Shown here: in pieces, positions 13,752 through 22,059 of the stretch | Layout of the letters: every line of letters begins with the position of its first letter | How positions within the stretch are numbered: the first letter of the stretch is position 1 | Translations under genes and position numbers: made by a program | IMG/VR virus record: IMGVR_UViG_3300035438_000036 | Span: 1-36,014 of that record | Strand: one strand, 5' to 3' | DNA length: 36,014 nt | Source: a virus | Notes under the pieces: model-generated | Database searches by the model: none | The model's input: the letters and a program-made list of their open reading frames with translations, nothing else | What the model was told of the DNA's origin: nothing

Positions 13752-13768
13752 ATTTCTAAAAAGGGTTT

Positions 13769-14008
13769 ATGAATTTTACCGAAATATGCCCTTGTGATGG
13801 TTGCGAGTTAGCTTACAAATGTGGTGAAGATGAGTTAGCTTGTAGGGCGTTTTCTAGTTTTGTATTGCGTGGTGTATTTGATGAAAATAGAGTTAGGATG
13901 CCATCTAGTCAGCTATTCCATAAAATATTTAAGGAAGATGACAAGGCCCTTAAAAATTACCTAAAAGCATTACAAGCAAAAACGGGACAAAATGACTTGT
14001 TTGAATAA
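13769..14008 (+). CDS. Small Cys-rich, probably zinc-binding protein
   Basis: 79 aa, with AAGGG before the ATG. The N terminus holds C8, C11, C18 and C25 in CPCDGCELAYKCGEDELAC, followed by an AFSSFVLRG segment; this four-cysteine pattern is likely to bind one zinc ion and is common in small phage proteins of unknown role. The remainder is Lys-rich and helical. First gene of a rightward four-gene set; the end overlaps the next gene by 17 bases. Confidence 0.72.
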   Translation: MNFTEICPCDGCELAYKCGEDELACRAFSSFVLRGVFDENRVRMPSSQLFHKIFKEDDKALKNYLKALQAKTGQNDLFE

Positions 14009-14240
14009 CCAAATTATTGAAGAAGTAGATGGTTCTTATACCATTAATGTAATAGGGGGTAGCATAAAAATGAACGCAAAAGAATTAGCTGATGAATTAG
14101 AAAAATCACCTGACTTGTGGTTTAAAGACAAAATTGCTGGGGAATGGATAATAGCTACATTACGCAAACAAGAAGAAGAAAACGCAGAAATGCAGCGTTT
14201 ATTTGATAAAGCCATAGATGAATGGGTTAAAGATAGATGA
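13992..14240 (+). CDS. Hypothetical small acidic protein
   Basis: 82 aa from ATG 13992, or 56 aa from ATG 14070, which has GGGGG eleven bases upstream and begins MNAKELADELEKSPDLWFKD. The latter part, a helical LADELE unit followed by a long charged helix, is similar to short phage proteins that begin MT..ELAD.LE. The overlap with the preceding gene supports translation through the first ATG. Function unknown. Confidence 0.65.
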   Translation: MTCLNNQIIEEVDGSYTINVIGGSIKMNAKELADELEKSPDLWFKDKIAGEWIIATLRKQEEENAEMQRLFDKAIDEWVKDR

Positions 14241-14359
14241 GTTTTACCATCTATACGCATGATGGCATGAAAGTTATTCAATGGTTCTTTAATATAGATG
14301 ACCTTATTAAATCTATGCTTAACAACCCTAACGACAAATATCACAGGAATAAACCATGA
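14237..14359 (+). CDS. 40-aa small protein, unknown
   Basis: A very short gene, MSFTIYTHDGMKVIQWFFNI then a polar end, joined on both sides by ATGA overlaps: its ATG overlaps the stop of the previous gene and its TGA overlaps the ATG of the next. That double coupling is the main evidence that it is translated. It fills a 115-bp space with no other candidate. No motif recognised. Confidence 0.62.
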   Translation: MSFTIYTHDGMKVIQWFFNIDDLIKSMLNNPNDKYHRNKP

Positions 14360-14586
14360 CAAAAAACGACAAGAATTTATTGAAACAAATGATTGAAGCT
14401 GGGCGCTTTAGCTACCCAATGTATGAGTTGCTAATAGCCCAAAATGAAGCCAATTCTAAGGCCATGATTAAGCGTATGGGTAATAAGTGGGTGTGTCACC
14501 CCGACAATCGTGTAAAACGCCTAGAAACGCCTTTAGGACAGATTACAAAGGGGTCAAGAATTCTTAGCCATATTAAGGGCTTCTGA
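14356..14586 (+). CDS. Hypothetical basic small protein
   Basis: 76 aa, basic. MTKNDKNLLKQMIEAGRFSY and a Lys/Arg-rich second half (MIKRMGNKWVCHPDNRVKR). Unrecognised. The last gene of the rightward set, it runs 33 bases into the 3' end of the convergent endolysin gene, so transcripts from the two blocks collide here. No strong terminator is visible at the junction. Confidence 0.62.
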   Translation: MTKNDKNLLKQMIEAGRFSYPMYELLIAQNEANSKAMIKRMGNKWVCHPDNRVKRLETPLGQITKGSRILSHIKGF

Positions 14587-15066
14587 TTCTTCTTTGTCTA
14601 CTCTAGCAAGCCAGCCTTTTCCAAATATGGGGAAGGTTTTTAATGACTTGTAATATTCTCGTCTAGCTTCAGAGAATTGAGAGATAAGAGTTGCAGTATT
14701 GGAGTCACAAATAAGTCCTCTTGTTTTTGGGCCAATAACTCCGTCAGGTACACATCCAATAGCTGATTGAAGCAATTTAACTGACCTACCTGGCCCTGCG
14801 TTAACTCCCATTGAAAAGACAATAAGGTCGAGTCCCCTAGGCAATACTTCTCCATAGCAAGGCCTCCAGTATCTTTGTTCATATAAGGGTGCTACTTGGT
14901 CTTTTGTGAGGTTTTTAAGGGACTCCACAGGGTGACCTACCCATTCTTCCCAAACACGCTTAGTAACGCCTAAATTTGTTTCACCACCTGGGTCGCTAGG
15001 ATGATTAACCCAACCACCTTCTGACTTCAATACTAACTCAAGACATTCTTTAAAATTACCTTGCAT
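14554..15066 (-). CDS. GH108-type endolysin
   Basis: 170-aa muramidase that cuts cell-wall glycan at the end of infection. The GH108 signature EGGWVNHPSDPGGETNLGVT begins at E16, the expected catalytic Glu, and the C-terminal GCVPDGVIGPKTRG around 104-117 is the peptidoglycan-binding part found in this family. No signal peptide, so release needs the holin encoded upstream. Start overlaps Rz by 11 bases. Last gene of the late block. Confidence 0.93.
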   Translation of the reverse strand: MQGNFKECLELVLKSEGGWVNHPSDPGGETNLGVTKRVWEEWVGHPVESLKNLTKDQVAPLYEQRYWRPCYGEVLPRGLDLIVFSMGVNAGPGRSVKLLQSAIGCVPDGVIGPKTRGLICDSNTATLISQFSEARREYYKSLKTFPIFGKGWLARVDKEESEALNMAKNS

Positions 15067-15475
15067 TAAATATGCCTATTTGTTCATTTAACCATGCTTG
15101 CAACGAAACAAGCTGTAATGTCGTTATGGCGCACTTTTCAATAAATTGAGGGTCGGAGGCTGTGCCATCAGTTGCGCTGGCGGTGTTGGAAATAACGCCT
15201 GTTTGTTGGGGATTGGTGAAGCGCACCCCACTATAAGTACGCTTAATAATAGACAGCTTATTTTCATAATCATTTTTTACCTTTTCGTTTACTTGGGCAG
15301 CTTCTTTAGCCTTATAAAGATTAATCATATCTTGTTCTTTAGCAATAGCTTCAGCTTTTGACACATAGGCATCGTACTTAACAGATTGATATTTGCCGTA
15401 GCCAATACCACCAACAGCAGCCAAAGACAATGCTGCGTATATATAAAACTGAAATGGGATTGTTAAGCCAAACAT
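15056..15475 (-). CDS. Rz-like inner-membrane spanin
   Basis: 139 aa. An N-terminal membrane segment (about 8-25) is followed by a periplasmic Lys/Glu/Ala coiled coil and a C-terminal CAITTLQLVSLQAWLNEQ, the pattern of Rz proteins. With Rz1 it forms the envelope-spanning complex that fuses inner and outer membranes in the last lysis step. The outer-membrane partner gene is nested inside it in another frame. The start overlaps the holin stop. Confidence 0.85.
   Translation of the reverse strand: MFGLTIPFQFYIYAALSLAAVGGIGYGKYQSVKYDAYVSKAEAIAKEQDMINLYKAKEAAQVNEKVKNDYENKLSIIKRTYSGVRFTNPQQTGVISNTASATDGTASDPQFIEKCAITTLQLVSLQAWLNEQIGIFNAR
15124..15273 (-). CDS. Rz1-like outer-membrane spanin lipoprotein, nested inside Rz
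   Basis: A 49-aa gene lying wholly within Rz in another reading frame. It encodes MIMKISCLLLSVLIVGC, a lipoprotein signal with lipobox I-V-G-C at C17, then a short Pro-rich chain (P20, P22, P29, P31, P32, P39, P40), just as in lambda Rz1. AAAGG lies upstream of the ATG at 15273. Lipidation would place it in the outer membrane facing Rz across the periplasm. The lipobox, size, proline content and nesting leave little doubt. Confidence 0.9.
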   Translation of the reverse strand: MIMKISCLLLSVLIVGCASPIPNKQALFPTPPAQLMAQPPTLNLLKSAP

Positions 15476-15678
15476 TATTTATCCTCCAAAGGCATTGTGG
15501 TTACAAATCTAAGCACAGCAACAACAATACCAATAAAAATAAGGCATATGCCATACAAACGAGGGTCAATAAGATTTTCAATATAGCTAAAATTATCATA
15601 GACTACCCCCAATACAACTAACGCAAAAGAAAACCACATAGTCTTAGAGTGCATAGCACCCTTAGTTTTGCGCCTCAT
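15475..15678 (-). CDS. Holin, class II type with possible dual start
   Basis: 67 aa with two membrane spans (about 15-28 and 41-59) and the end VLRFVTTMPLEDK, similar to short class II holins placed before Rz in many phages. The first ATG overlaps the previous stop (ATGA). A second in-frame ATG at codon 9 (15654) has AAGGG five bases upstream; the longer form carries four extra basic residues (R2, R3, K5, K7) before the first span, the arrangement by which an antiholin can be made. It would permeabilise the inner membrane for the endolysin. Confidence 0.8.
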   Translation of the reverse strand: MRRKTKGAMHSKTMWFSFALVVLGVVYDNFSYIENLIDPRLYGICLIFIGIVVAVLRFVTTMPLEDK

Positions 15679-15908
15679 TTGTCAGCTTTAGTATCTAACT
15701 TGTCTAAAATGCGTTGTAATGTATTTTCTAATTTGTCAAACTTAGTTTCAATATCTTCTTTAAGAACATATTTAGTGGGCAATATCACTTCAATGTTTTG
15801 TACATCCTTTTTAAGGGTTTGTACTGAGTCCCAAATTTGTCTGCACCACCAGCCAACAGCAGTTAAAAGTCCAGCGCCTAGGAAGTTAAATACATATTGC
15901 CATTCCAT
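15675..15908 (-). CDS. Small membrane protein with coiled coil, lysis-region
   Basis: 77 aa. One N-terminal membrane segment (about 5-22, YVFNFLGAGLLTAVGWW) is followed by a Lys/Asp/Glu coiled coil to the end. Such proteins are frequent just upstream of holins and are sometimes called hemolysin XhlA-like or antiholin-like. Linked to the holin by an ATGA overlap, it is probably a lysis regulator or second holin; the role is inferred from topology and place. Confidence 0.7.
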   Translation of the reverse strand: MEWQYVFNFLGAGLLTAVGWWCRQIWDSVQTLKKDVQNIEVILPTKYVLKEDIETKFDKLENTLQRILDKLDTKADK

Positions 15909-15910
15909 AG

Positions 15911-16081
15911 TTATGCTTTCTTTTTGCGTGCAGTAGTTTTCTTAACTGTTGTTTTTTTAGCAACAGGCGTAGCTTTTGGGGCAATTTTATTAGGCGTAGG
16001 AAAAGACCATGCAGTATCTACGGTAATTTTAGGCATATAGCCCATTTTGTCAAATAACCAAGTAACAATAAACATATTCAT
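15911..16081 (-). CDS. Small Lys-rich protein between fibre and lysis genes
   Basis: 56 aa from ATG 16081, or 54 aa from ATG 16075, which has AAGGG at a better distance. Starts MFIVTWLFDKMGYMPKITVD and ends in a strongly basic Thr/Lys/Arg tail. Stop is two bases before the next start. The neat packing between two genes supports it. No function recognised; the basic tail might bind nucleic acid or membranes. Confidence 0.65.
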   Translation of the reverse strand: MNMFIVTWLFDKMGYMPKITVDTAWSFPTPNKIAPKATPVAKKTTVKKTTARKKKA

Positions 16082-16084
16082 CCC

Positions 16085-17398
16085 TTAGGCAGTATACGAA
16101 CCAGATATAGTGAACTTGACAATAGTGTTTCCACCGCTTGTAGTCACGGTAGGCAAACCAGTTACAGTACCAGAGTAGTTGCCAGTAGGCATAGACAAAA
16201 TTACAACGCCTGAACCACCGTTACCGCCAGCTTGTCCAGAAGCGCCACCTCCACCACCACCACCTGTATTAACAGTACCGTTACCGCCAGGGCTTGCACT
16301 ACCACCTCCAGCAACACCTCCACCTGCACCACCACCGCCAGAACCAGCCGCACCGCCTGAAGCAGGAGAATTTCCAGAACCACCACCACCACCTCCAGCA
16401 TAAGTAACAGAAATGCCTGTAATTGCATTTGCAGTACCATTACCACCTGCGCCACCAGCGCCACCACTAGCACCAGTACCTGCGCTAGTTGAACCGCCAC
16501 CACCGCCACCGCCACCATAGCTGTAGCTACCGCCACCACCAGCAGGTGCGCCAGCACCACCATTGCTACCTTGGCTTGCTGTACCTCCAGGGCCACCAGG
16601 CGTTGTGTCTGAACCAGAACTATTAAATCCACCACCACCGCCACCACCTGAACCACCAGCAGAACCAGAACCACCTGGAACTGCAATAGCGCCACCAGTA
16701 CCACCACCTATACCAGTAGCAATACCAGTAATAGAGGATGGAGAACCATTAGAGTTTGCTGCGCCTCCAGCACCTACTGTTACAGTAAATGCTGTGCTTG
16801 GGATAGCAGTAAATGAATTAGAAATATAACCACCAGCACCACCACCACCGTTAGTTGCACCGCCACCGCCACCAGAAATAATAAGGTAAGCAATGCTGTA
16901 AGAACCTTGGTTTATGGTAGTAAACTTTTGCCATGAAGTACCGTTATAACCTTCATAAAAGCCACCACCGTCAGTATTCCAACGCATTAAACCAGCAATA
17001 GGACTAGCAGTACGCAATGCAGTAGGGCCAACAGGCAAATACAATTCATCTGTCATTAAATGCAAATCAATGCTAACGCTATCAATAGTGCCACCAGTAA
17101 TAGCCACAGCATTAGCGTCTTGGTACGCCATAGTACCTAAAGTACCAATAATTTGGTCTATGTAGTATTTAGTAGCGCCATCTTGGGCATTGGTAGGGTC
17201 AGCAAGGTTAATAATCTTGTTTGTACCCATGTTAAGGTTGCCAGAAGCGGTTGTTTGACCGTCAGCAGCTAATGAACCTGTCAATGCGTTAGCAATGTCT
17301 GTAAGGGTGTTATTAGCCCATGTAGAACTAATAGTTGTGCCTGTTACTACAGGGTTGCCTATTGGCAGCGAGTATGTACCTGAACCGTTGCGTGACAT
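16085..17398 (-). CDS. Tail fibre/adhesin with polyglycine domain
   Basis: 437 aa. Residues 1-85 have a fibre N-terminal domain (MSRNGSGTYSLPIGNPVVTG, then TLTDIANALTGSLAADGQTT), followed by a short beta part and, from about residue 172 to 405, long Gly-rich runs with Ser, Ala and Asn loops, ending in a small beta C terminus. Polyglycine sandwiches of this kind form receptor-binding tips in phage adhesins such as gp38 of T-even relatives. The variable loops between glycine runs probably set host range. Placed last among virion genes, before lysis. Confidence 0.82.
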   Translation of the reverse strand: MSRNGSGTYSLPIGNPVVTGTTISSTWANNTLTDIANALTGSLAADGQTTASGNLNMGTNKIINLADPTNAQDGATKYYIDQIIGTLGTMAYQDANAVAITGGTIDSVSIDLHLMTDELYLPVGPTALRTASPIAGLMRWNTDGGGFYEGYNGTSWQKFTTINQGSYSIAYLIISGGGGGATNGGGGAGGYISNSFTAIPSTAFTVTVGAGGAANSNGSPSSITGIATGIGGGTGGAIAVPGGSGSAGGSGGGGGGGFNSSGSDTTPGGPGGTASQGSNGGAGAPAGGGGSYSYGGGGGGGGSTSAGTGASGGAGGAGGNGTANAITGISVTYAGGGGGGSGNSPASGGAAGSGGGGAGGGVAGGGSASPGGNGTVNTGGGGGGGASGQAGGNGGSGVVILSMPTGNYSGTVTGLPTVTTSGGNTIVKFTISGSYTA

Positions 17399-19260
17399 TA
17401 TTTATTTCCTTTTCTTAACTCATCTGCCATATTTTCTGGCGCATAATTAATGGATTCGCTTACTTTTTTCTTTAATTCTCTTTCAGCGCCTTTTTTAGCA
17501 CCATATTCTATTGCTGTACCAAGAACAGGTATTTTACCAATTGGAGAAAGAGAAATTTTGTCTAAAGCCCTAATTAAAGCACTTGAAGTATTTGAATAGT
17601 TTGCAGCGCCTTTTAATGGGGCATTAACAGCAATAGTAGTTTCAAGCAAATCACGAATTTCTTGTGCGCCAGATTTACCAAAGATGTAATCAAGTTTGCC
17701 ATCTTGGTCAATTTCACGAATAGCAGATTTAAATTTAGCTGGAGAAACTACAGGGTTTCCAAATGAGTCAACATCAACAGATTGAGTAACTTTGTCTTTT
17801 AAGTGTTGAATAGTTTGACCCTGTAATTCTTTCCATGCTTGTTGGCCTTCTATGCCACCTTTTTTAAGGGTTAACCCTAAAGCAGCAACATCATCTCTAG
17901 AACCATCAAGAATAGAATGTTTAAATACATCTTCAAATGCTACTGCACGGTCATCTGTGCCTTTTTTAGTACGCAAAAGTTTATCAATAGCGCCAATGTT
18001 TTCAAATTCACGCCCAAATTTGGCACGCAAAGCACGGGCTGTTTGATAATTTTCACCACCAACACCTTCAGTCATTTGATTAATAATGCTTTTCATTTGT
18101 CTTACATGGGTGTTAGCTACTGCATCTGTTGGGTCATAATTTTTATTAATAAATTGGTATACATCTTCAAGATTATTAAGAGAAATTTGACCAGTACCAC
18201 CAACATCGTTTACTTTGACTTGTTCATCTACAGCATCAAGAATTGGTGCTAATTTTGTTCTAACTGTAGGAGTTTGTTTTTCAATATAAGCAGTTAATGG
18301 GGTGTAATCAACTGGTTGTTGAGTTTCACCACTTTTTCTAGCTTTTGTATAAGCTGCATTAATTTTGTCTTTAGCTACTTTAGCTTGATTTACTAATGCT
18401 GCATCAACTACTTTGCCAGTTTCACGCAAACCATAGGTTTCTTTGCCAGTAGCGTCTACATAAGCATCAAAGTTTTGCAAAATAGCATCATTGCGTTTTG
18501 CTTGTGCTTCAATTAGTGGTTTTCCAATAGTTTCAGGAAAATTCTTAGCAGTTTCTATTTCAAACTGTTGTTGTGCTAAATCTTTTGTTGCTTGACCTTT
18601 ACTCATTTGCACAGGTACACGCAACTGGTTTGCCATTCCAACCCTTGTTACTGGGGCGCTAACTTCTGCTGCACCAACGCCAGCCATTGTAGGTTCTGTT
18701 TTACGCAACAAAGCTGGCAAAGAAGGTTTAATTTCTTGAATGGCTTGTTGTGCCATAGGCCTAACATTTTGTGCTGCTTGTGCAAAAGATGGAATAGCGC
18801 CAATATTACCCATGTATGGAGGTAACTTAGAGGCTTCAACAGCACTACCAATTCCTTGTAAAACATCTTGGCTTACAGGTGAAGTTGGTTGAAATTGTAG
18901 TTTTTGCGCTAATTCAGCGCCAGCTTGACGACCTTGTTCAACGCCTTGTTGTGTGCCGTATTGTGGGCTGGTAATGCCCTTATACACACCGTATGCAGCG
19001 CCTACTGGTTGTGCAACCATACCACTAGCTACAGTAGCAGGAACTTCATATAGGGCTTTTACATAATCAGCCATTGTGCGCTTTGGTTCTTGTATAGGCG
19101 CAGGATTTGGCACTTCACCAACAACAGTAGGCACATCAGTATTAATAATATTGCCACCTTGAGGTGCAGAAACGCCCGACAACTTAGCCTGTAATTGGGC
19201 TTTAGTTGTCCCTTCTGGTACATCTTTAACAAGAGTGCCATCTGGCATTAAAACATCCAT
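17398..19260 (-). CDS. Large DNA-ejection (internal virion) protein
   Basis: 620 aa. The opening MDVLMPDGTLVKDVPEGTTK is a small N-terminal module shared by many phage internal virion proteins, followed by a Pro/Gln/Ala-rich stretch and a long, Ala- and Lys-rich helical body. Third of three ejection-type genes after the tail hub, the position of gp16 in P22. It is expected to leave the capsid with the DNA and help cross the envelope. No enzymatic motif was seen. The start and stop overlap or abut neighbours. Confidence 0.72.
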   Translation of the reverse strand: MDVLMPDGTLVKDVPEGTTKAQLQAKLSGVSAPQGGNIINTDVPTVVGEVPNPAPIQEPKRTMADYVKALYEVPATVASGMVAQPVGAAYGVYKGITSPQYGTQQGVEQGRQAGAELAQKLQFQPTSPVSQDVLQGIGSAVEASKLPPYMGNIGAIPSFAQAAQNVRPMAQQAIQEIKPSLPALLRKTEPTMAGVGAAEVSAPVTRVGMANQLRVPVQMSKGQATKDLAQQQFEIETAKNFPETIGKPLIEAQAKRNDAILQNFDAYVDATGKETYGLRETGKVVDAALVNQAKVAKDKINAAYTKARKSGETQQPVDYTPLTAYIEKQTPTVRTKLAPILDAVDEQVKVNDVGGTGQISLNNLEDVYQFINKNYDPTDAVANTHVRQMKSIINQMTEGVGGENYQTARALRAKFGREFENIGAIDKLLRTKKGTDDRAVAFEDVFKHSILDGSRDDVAALGLTLKKGGIEGQQAWKELQGQTIQHLKDKVTQSVDVDSFGNPVVSPAKFKSAIREIDQDGKLDYIFGKSGAQEIRDLLETTIAVNAPLKGAANYSNTSSALIRALDKISLSPIGKIPVLGTAIEYGAKKGAERELKKKVSESINYAPENMADELRKGNK

Positions 19261-19269
19261 GTCTTGTCC

Positions 19270-20514
19270 TTATGGCAAATCGTTAAAATTGACTACTTTT
19301 TTAGGGGCAGTAGGTTCTTTAATATATTTAGCGCCAGGCCCAGCTTGAATTTCTAATGCTTTAATTGCTAATTCTCTAGCTTCTTGTTTTTGTTTAATAA
19401 CTTTTGTAGTATCTCCTGGTTGAGGGAAGTATTTTTGTGCTTCGCCAGCAAATTCAGAGGCACTAATTACAGCGCCAGATTCTTTACGCAATACAGCAGT
19501 TACAAAGTTTCTTCTAGCTTGGTCTGTAGCTTGTTGCGCTTCATTAGGGCCACCCATAAAGGTAGGAAGCACATTCATTGCACTAGAAACACCTTGTTCA
19601 AGTTTTTCACCTATAAATGGTGTCATTCCAACTGTGCTACTAATTGCACTTCTAGTAACGCCTGTATCTTTTGTGCCAGATTTTTCTAATTGATTTAATA
19701 ACTCATTAGACTGTTTAGCCCTCATACCAAATGCGGTTGCGTTTCCTTGGGCTTCTGTTAATGGTTTTCCACCAACAACAGGTTGACCATTAGCCATAAT
19801 TGGCTGTGCTTGTCCTGTGCGTGTATTAACTAGCATAGGCCCGTTTTCTGTTTCTAATACTTGACCAGCAGTAGGCGCTTGTGCTTTAGGTACTCTTTGT
19901 AATACTTTAGTAGGGTCTAATGGGTCACGCAATTCAATAGCTGTACCTGTGTCAATTTGAATAGGCGCACGATATTTAGCAGCGCCTTGACCTACTGTTT
20001 CAGTTTTGCCTGTAGCTGGGTTGTAACGTTGGAAAACTTCACCTTCGCCTAACTTTTGTCCTTTAAGCATTTCTGCTAATTGTGACCTTACTAATGGATT
20101 TGTTGATTGCAAACCAAGTTGAAAAGCAGCCATTGGATTAGGTTCTTGACCTTGTACCATTTGCGGTGAAATATTTCCACCATCCATCATTGGCCCAGCT
20201 TGTTGTACCATTTGGTCAGGAGTACCATATTGTAATTCTGCAAATCTATTTAAATCAGCAATTTCTTTTTGGCGCAATGCCTGTGCCATTGACAGTTCTT
20301 TTTTGTCAATATCTTCAAGGCTTTTTTGACCAGAATATTGTTGAAATAAATTTCCAATAAATTGCAAAGGATTTGCTGGCACATATCTGTCGCCAACCAT
20401 CTGCCCTTGAGGTGTTTGCAACCCTTGTTGTACAAGCATTTGCGCCATTTTTCTTTGGCGGTCAAATCCAGCAAGTTCTGGATTAGCAATTAATTGTGTT
20501 AAATCAGTAGCCAT
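19270..20514 (-). CDS. DNA-ejection/internal virion protein
   Basis: 414 aa, Gln/Ala/Pro-rich with probable coiled coils. The C-terminal part, ARRNFVTAVLRKESGAVISA followed by FPQPGD and a Lys/Gln-rich helix, matches a segment that recurs in internal virion proteins of P22-like and other podoviruses. Position corresponds to gp20. It lacks membrane spans and enzymatic motifs. The ATG is preceded by a short gap after the 367-aa gene. Confidence 0.75.
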   Translation of the reverse strand: MATDLTQLIANPELAGFDRQRKMAQMLVQQGLQTPQGQMVGDRYVPANPLQFIGNLFQQYSGQKSLEDIDKKELSMAQALRQKEIADLNRFAELQYGTPDQMVQQAGPMMDGGNISPQMVQGQEPNPMAAFQLGLQSTNPLVRSQLAEMLKGQKLGEGEVFQRYNPATGKTETVGQGAAKYRAPIQIDTGTAIELRDPLDPTKVLQRVPKAQAPTAGQVLETENGPMLVNTRTGQAQPIMANGQPVVGGKPLTEAQGNATAFGMRAKQSNELLNQLEKSGTKDTGVTRSAISSTVGMTPFIGEKLEQGVSSAMNVLPTFMGGPNEAQQATDQARRNFVTAVLRKESGAVISASEFAGEAQKYFPQPGDTTKVIKQKQEARELAIKALEIQAGPGAKYIKEPTAPKKVVNFNDLP

Positions 20515-20522
20515 GTTAATTC

Positions 20523-21626
20523 CTAACCAAACTTAAATAAATTACTAATAGTTCCTTTTGGGGAAGCAATAGAACCAGCGCCTAATGTAAACAAGCCTTG
20601 CATCATTGCGTTGTTGTAAGCATTGTTGGCGTTTGCACTTGCAACATTTCCTTGGTTTGTAAGCCCCATAGAAGTTAAATAGTCTGTGCCTGGAACTGAT
20701 GTTGTTGGCGCATAAGTAGGTGTAGAAAGATTTTTTAACCCTTGTGCAACTTGCAAAGGAGTCATGTACTTCATCATTTCTTGCGTAAACGCTTGGTTTT
20801 GCGCTTGCATACCAAGGCCTTGGTTTCTATATTGCTGATTATATGCAAGTTCGTTAGCAGACATATTTTGCACATTGGTGCGTAATGGCTGGTTAAATGA
20901 TTGTTCTTGACCTTGTAAATTAAGACCAATTTGACCTGCTTGTTGACCGTATGCTTGTTGATTAGCACGCAATCCTGTATCCATGCCACCAACAATAGCG
21001 CTAGTTCTTGCGTCATTTTGTTGTTGTGCTAATAGCTGTTTGGCTGTTTCATAAGCCCTAGTGCCAGGCACAATACCTTGGTTGGCTAACTGGGCATCTG
21101 AAGCTTGTGATTGACGCTGTAATGAAGGGTCAAGCCTACGCATAATGGCAGCTTCATAAGTTTCGCCAGGGTTAATACCATAAGAAGGTAAAGCAGCTTG
21201 ATTGACTTGTGTGTTTACATTGTATTTAGGCAAATCAATTAATTGTGTAGCAGGGTTAAATTGTTGCTGATTTAAGCGTGAACCGTAATAATTCATTGCT
21301 GGCATATCGCCAGCGCTATTAAATGTAGGTGATTGAAATGGTCTACCGTATGTAGAGGCTAATTGACCGCCTTGTGCATTAATAGCATTTTGTACAAACG
21401 GTGCAGCCGTTGTATTCATGGTATAGGTAGGGTTACCATACTGGTCAGTACCAGTTTGTTGGTAAGTCGAGTTACCATAAGGAGTAACTTGATTAATACG
21501 GTTATTAGCCGCATTAGCCGCAGCAGTTTGTTGCGCTGCACCTGTATAGTCTGGCGTGTCTACAGTTTGGGGTTTACCAAACAATGCACCTGTTACATCA
21601 CCTAATAATCCGTTACTGCCACCCAT
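20523..21626 (-). CDS. Gln/Asn-rich virion protein, probable ejection protein
   Basis: 367 aa from ATG 21626 with AAGGAG upstream; a longer frame to 21677 overlaps the acetyltransferase and is rejected. Starts MGGSNGLLGDVTGALFGK and is very rich in Gln, Asn, Ala and Tyr with likely long helices (for example RQSQASDAQLANQG). First of three such genes after the hub, matching gp7 position in P22. A similar N terminus occurs in many podovirus proteins of unknown role. Inferred internal virion protein. Confidence 0.68.
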   Translation of the reverse strand: MGGSNGLLGDVTGALFGKPQTVDTPDYTGAAQQTAAANAANNRINQVTPYGNSTYQQTGTDQYGNPTYTMNTTAAPFVQNAINAQGGQLASTYGRPFQSPTFNSAGDMPAMNYYGSRLNQQQFNPATQLIDLPKYNVNTQVNQAALPSYGINPGETYEAAIMRRLDPSLQRQSQASDAQLANQGIVPGTRAYETAKQLLAQQQNDARTSAIVGGMDTGLRANQQAYGQQAGQIGLNLQGQEQSFNQPLRTNVQNMSANELAYNQQYRNQGLGMQAQNQAFTQEMMKYMTPLQVAQGLKNLSTPTYAPTTSVPGTDYLTSMGLTNQGNVASANANNAYNNAMMQGLFTLGAGSIASPKGTISNLFKFG

Positions 21627-21627
21627 A

Positions 21628-22059
21628 TTAAACTCCTTGTAGGGGCGCTTTAATGTCGAGATAACGACAATTTTCACGCCTCATTGCTAATATCACTAAA
21701 TCCCCATCATCGTGGGCATTCTCAATATACGCTTTATCAACAAAACCAAGGTGTCGGTTAAACTTTAACGAATCCTCATTATTAGAAGAAACTGTTGCAA
21801 GTATAACGCTAACTCCTAGTTTATTAAAGGGATAATCAAAAGCTGCCCATAACAGGTCTTTACTAATCCAATTTTCATCTATGGCTGCCACATGAATTAC
21901 GCATGATTTAGCCCTAAAACCACAATAACCTATTACTGCTACTAAATTACCGTCTTTTTGCTGCCCAATACAAGTGGTATTCTCTGGCAATTTCTCGCCC
22001 AATTTATTACCCAACCAAGCACGCATATAGTCTTGGTCAGCAGTAACAACTTGCCTCAC
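21628..22059 (-). CDS. GNAT-family N-acetyltransferase-like protein
   Basis: 143 aa. Has the fold order of short GNAT proteins: NLVAVIGYCGF strands, CVIHVAAID, then a helix and ILATVSSNNEDSLKFNRHLG followed by F, where the N...S..F...LGF pattern marks motif B near the acetyl-CoA site. The classic Q/R-x-x-G-x-G/A motif A is not evident, so activity is uncertain. It lies within the tail operon, starts on an ATGA overlap with the HNH gene and ends two bases before the next start. Similar GNAT-like proteins are common beside head or tail genes of phages. Confidence 0.72.
   Translation of the reverse strand: MRQVVTADQDYMRAWLGNKLGEKLPENTTCIGQQKDGNLVAVIGYCGFRAKSCVIHVAAIDENWISKDLLWAAFDYPFNKLGVSVILATVSSNNEDSLKFNRHLGFVDKAYIENAHDDGDLVILAMRRENCRYLDIKAPLQGV

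Noticed and set aside
14550-14600. AAGAATTCTT palindrome and AGCC/GGCT stem at the convergent end of two blocks
   Set aside because: Short arms and no T-run after them on either strand; may be chance.
16179-16829. Pro-rich and Val/Ala-rich open frames overlapping the polyglycine fibre
   Set aside because: They are frame shadows of the glycine codons (ccn on the other strand, gtn in the shifted frame) and lack start signals.
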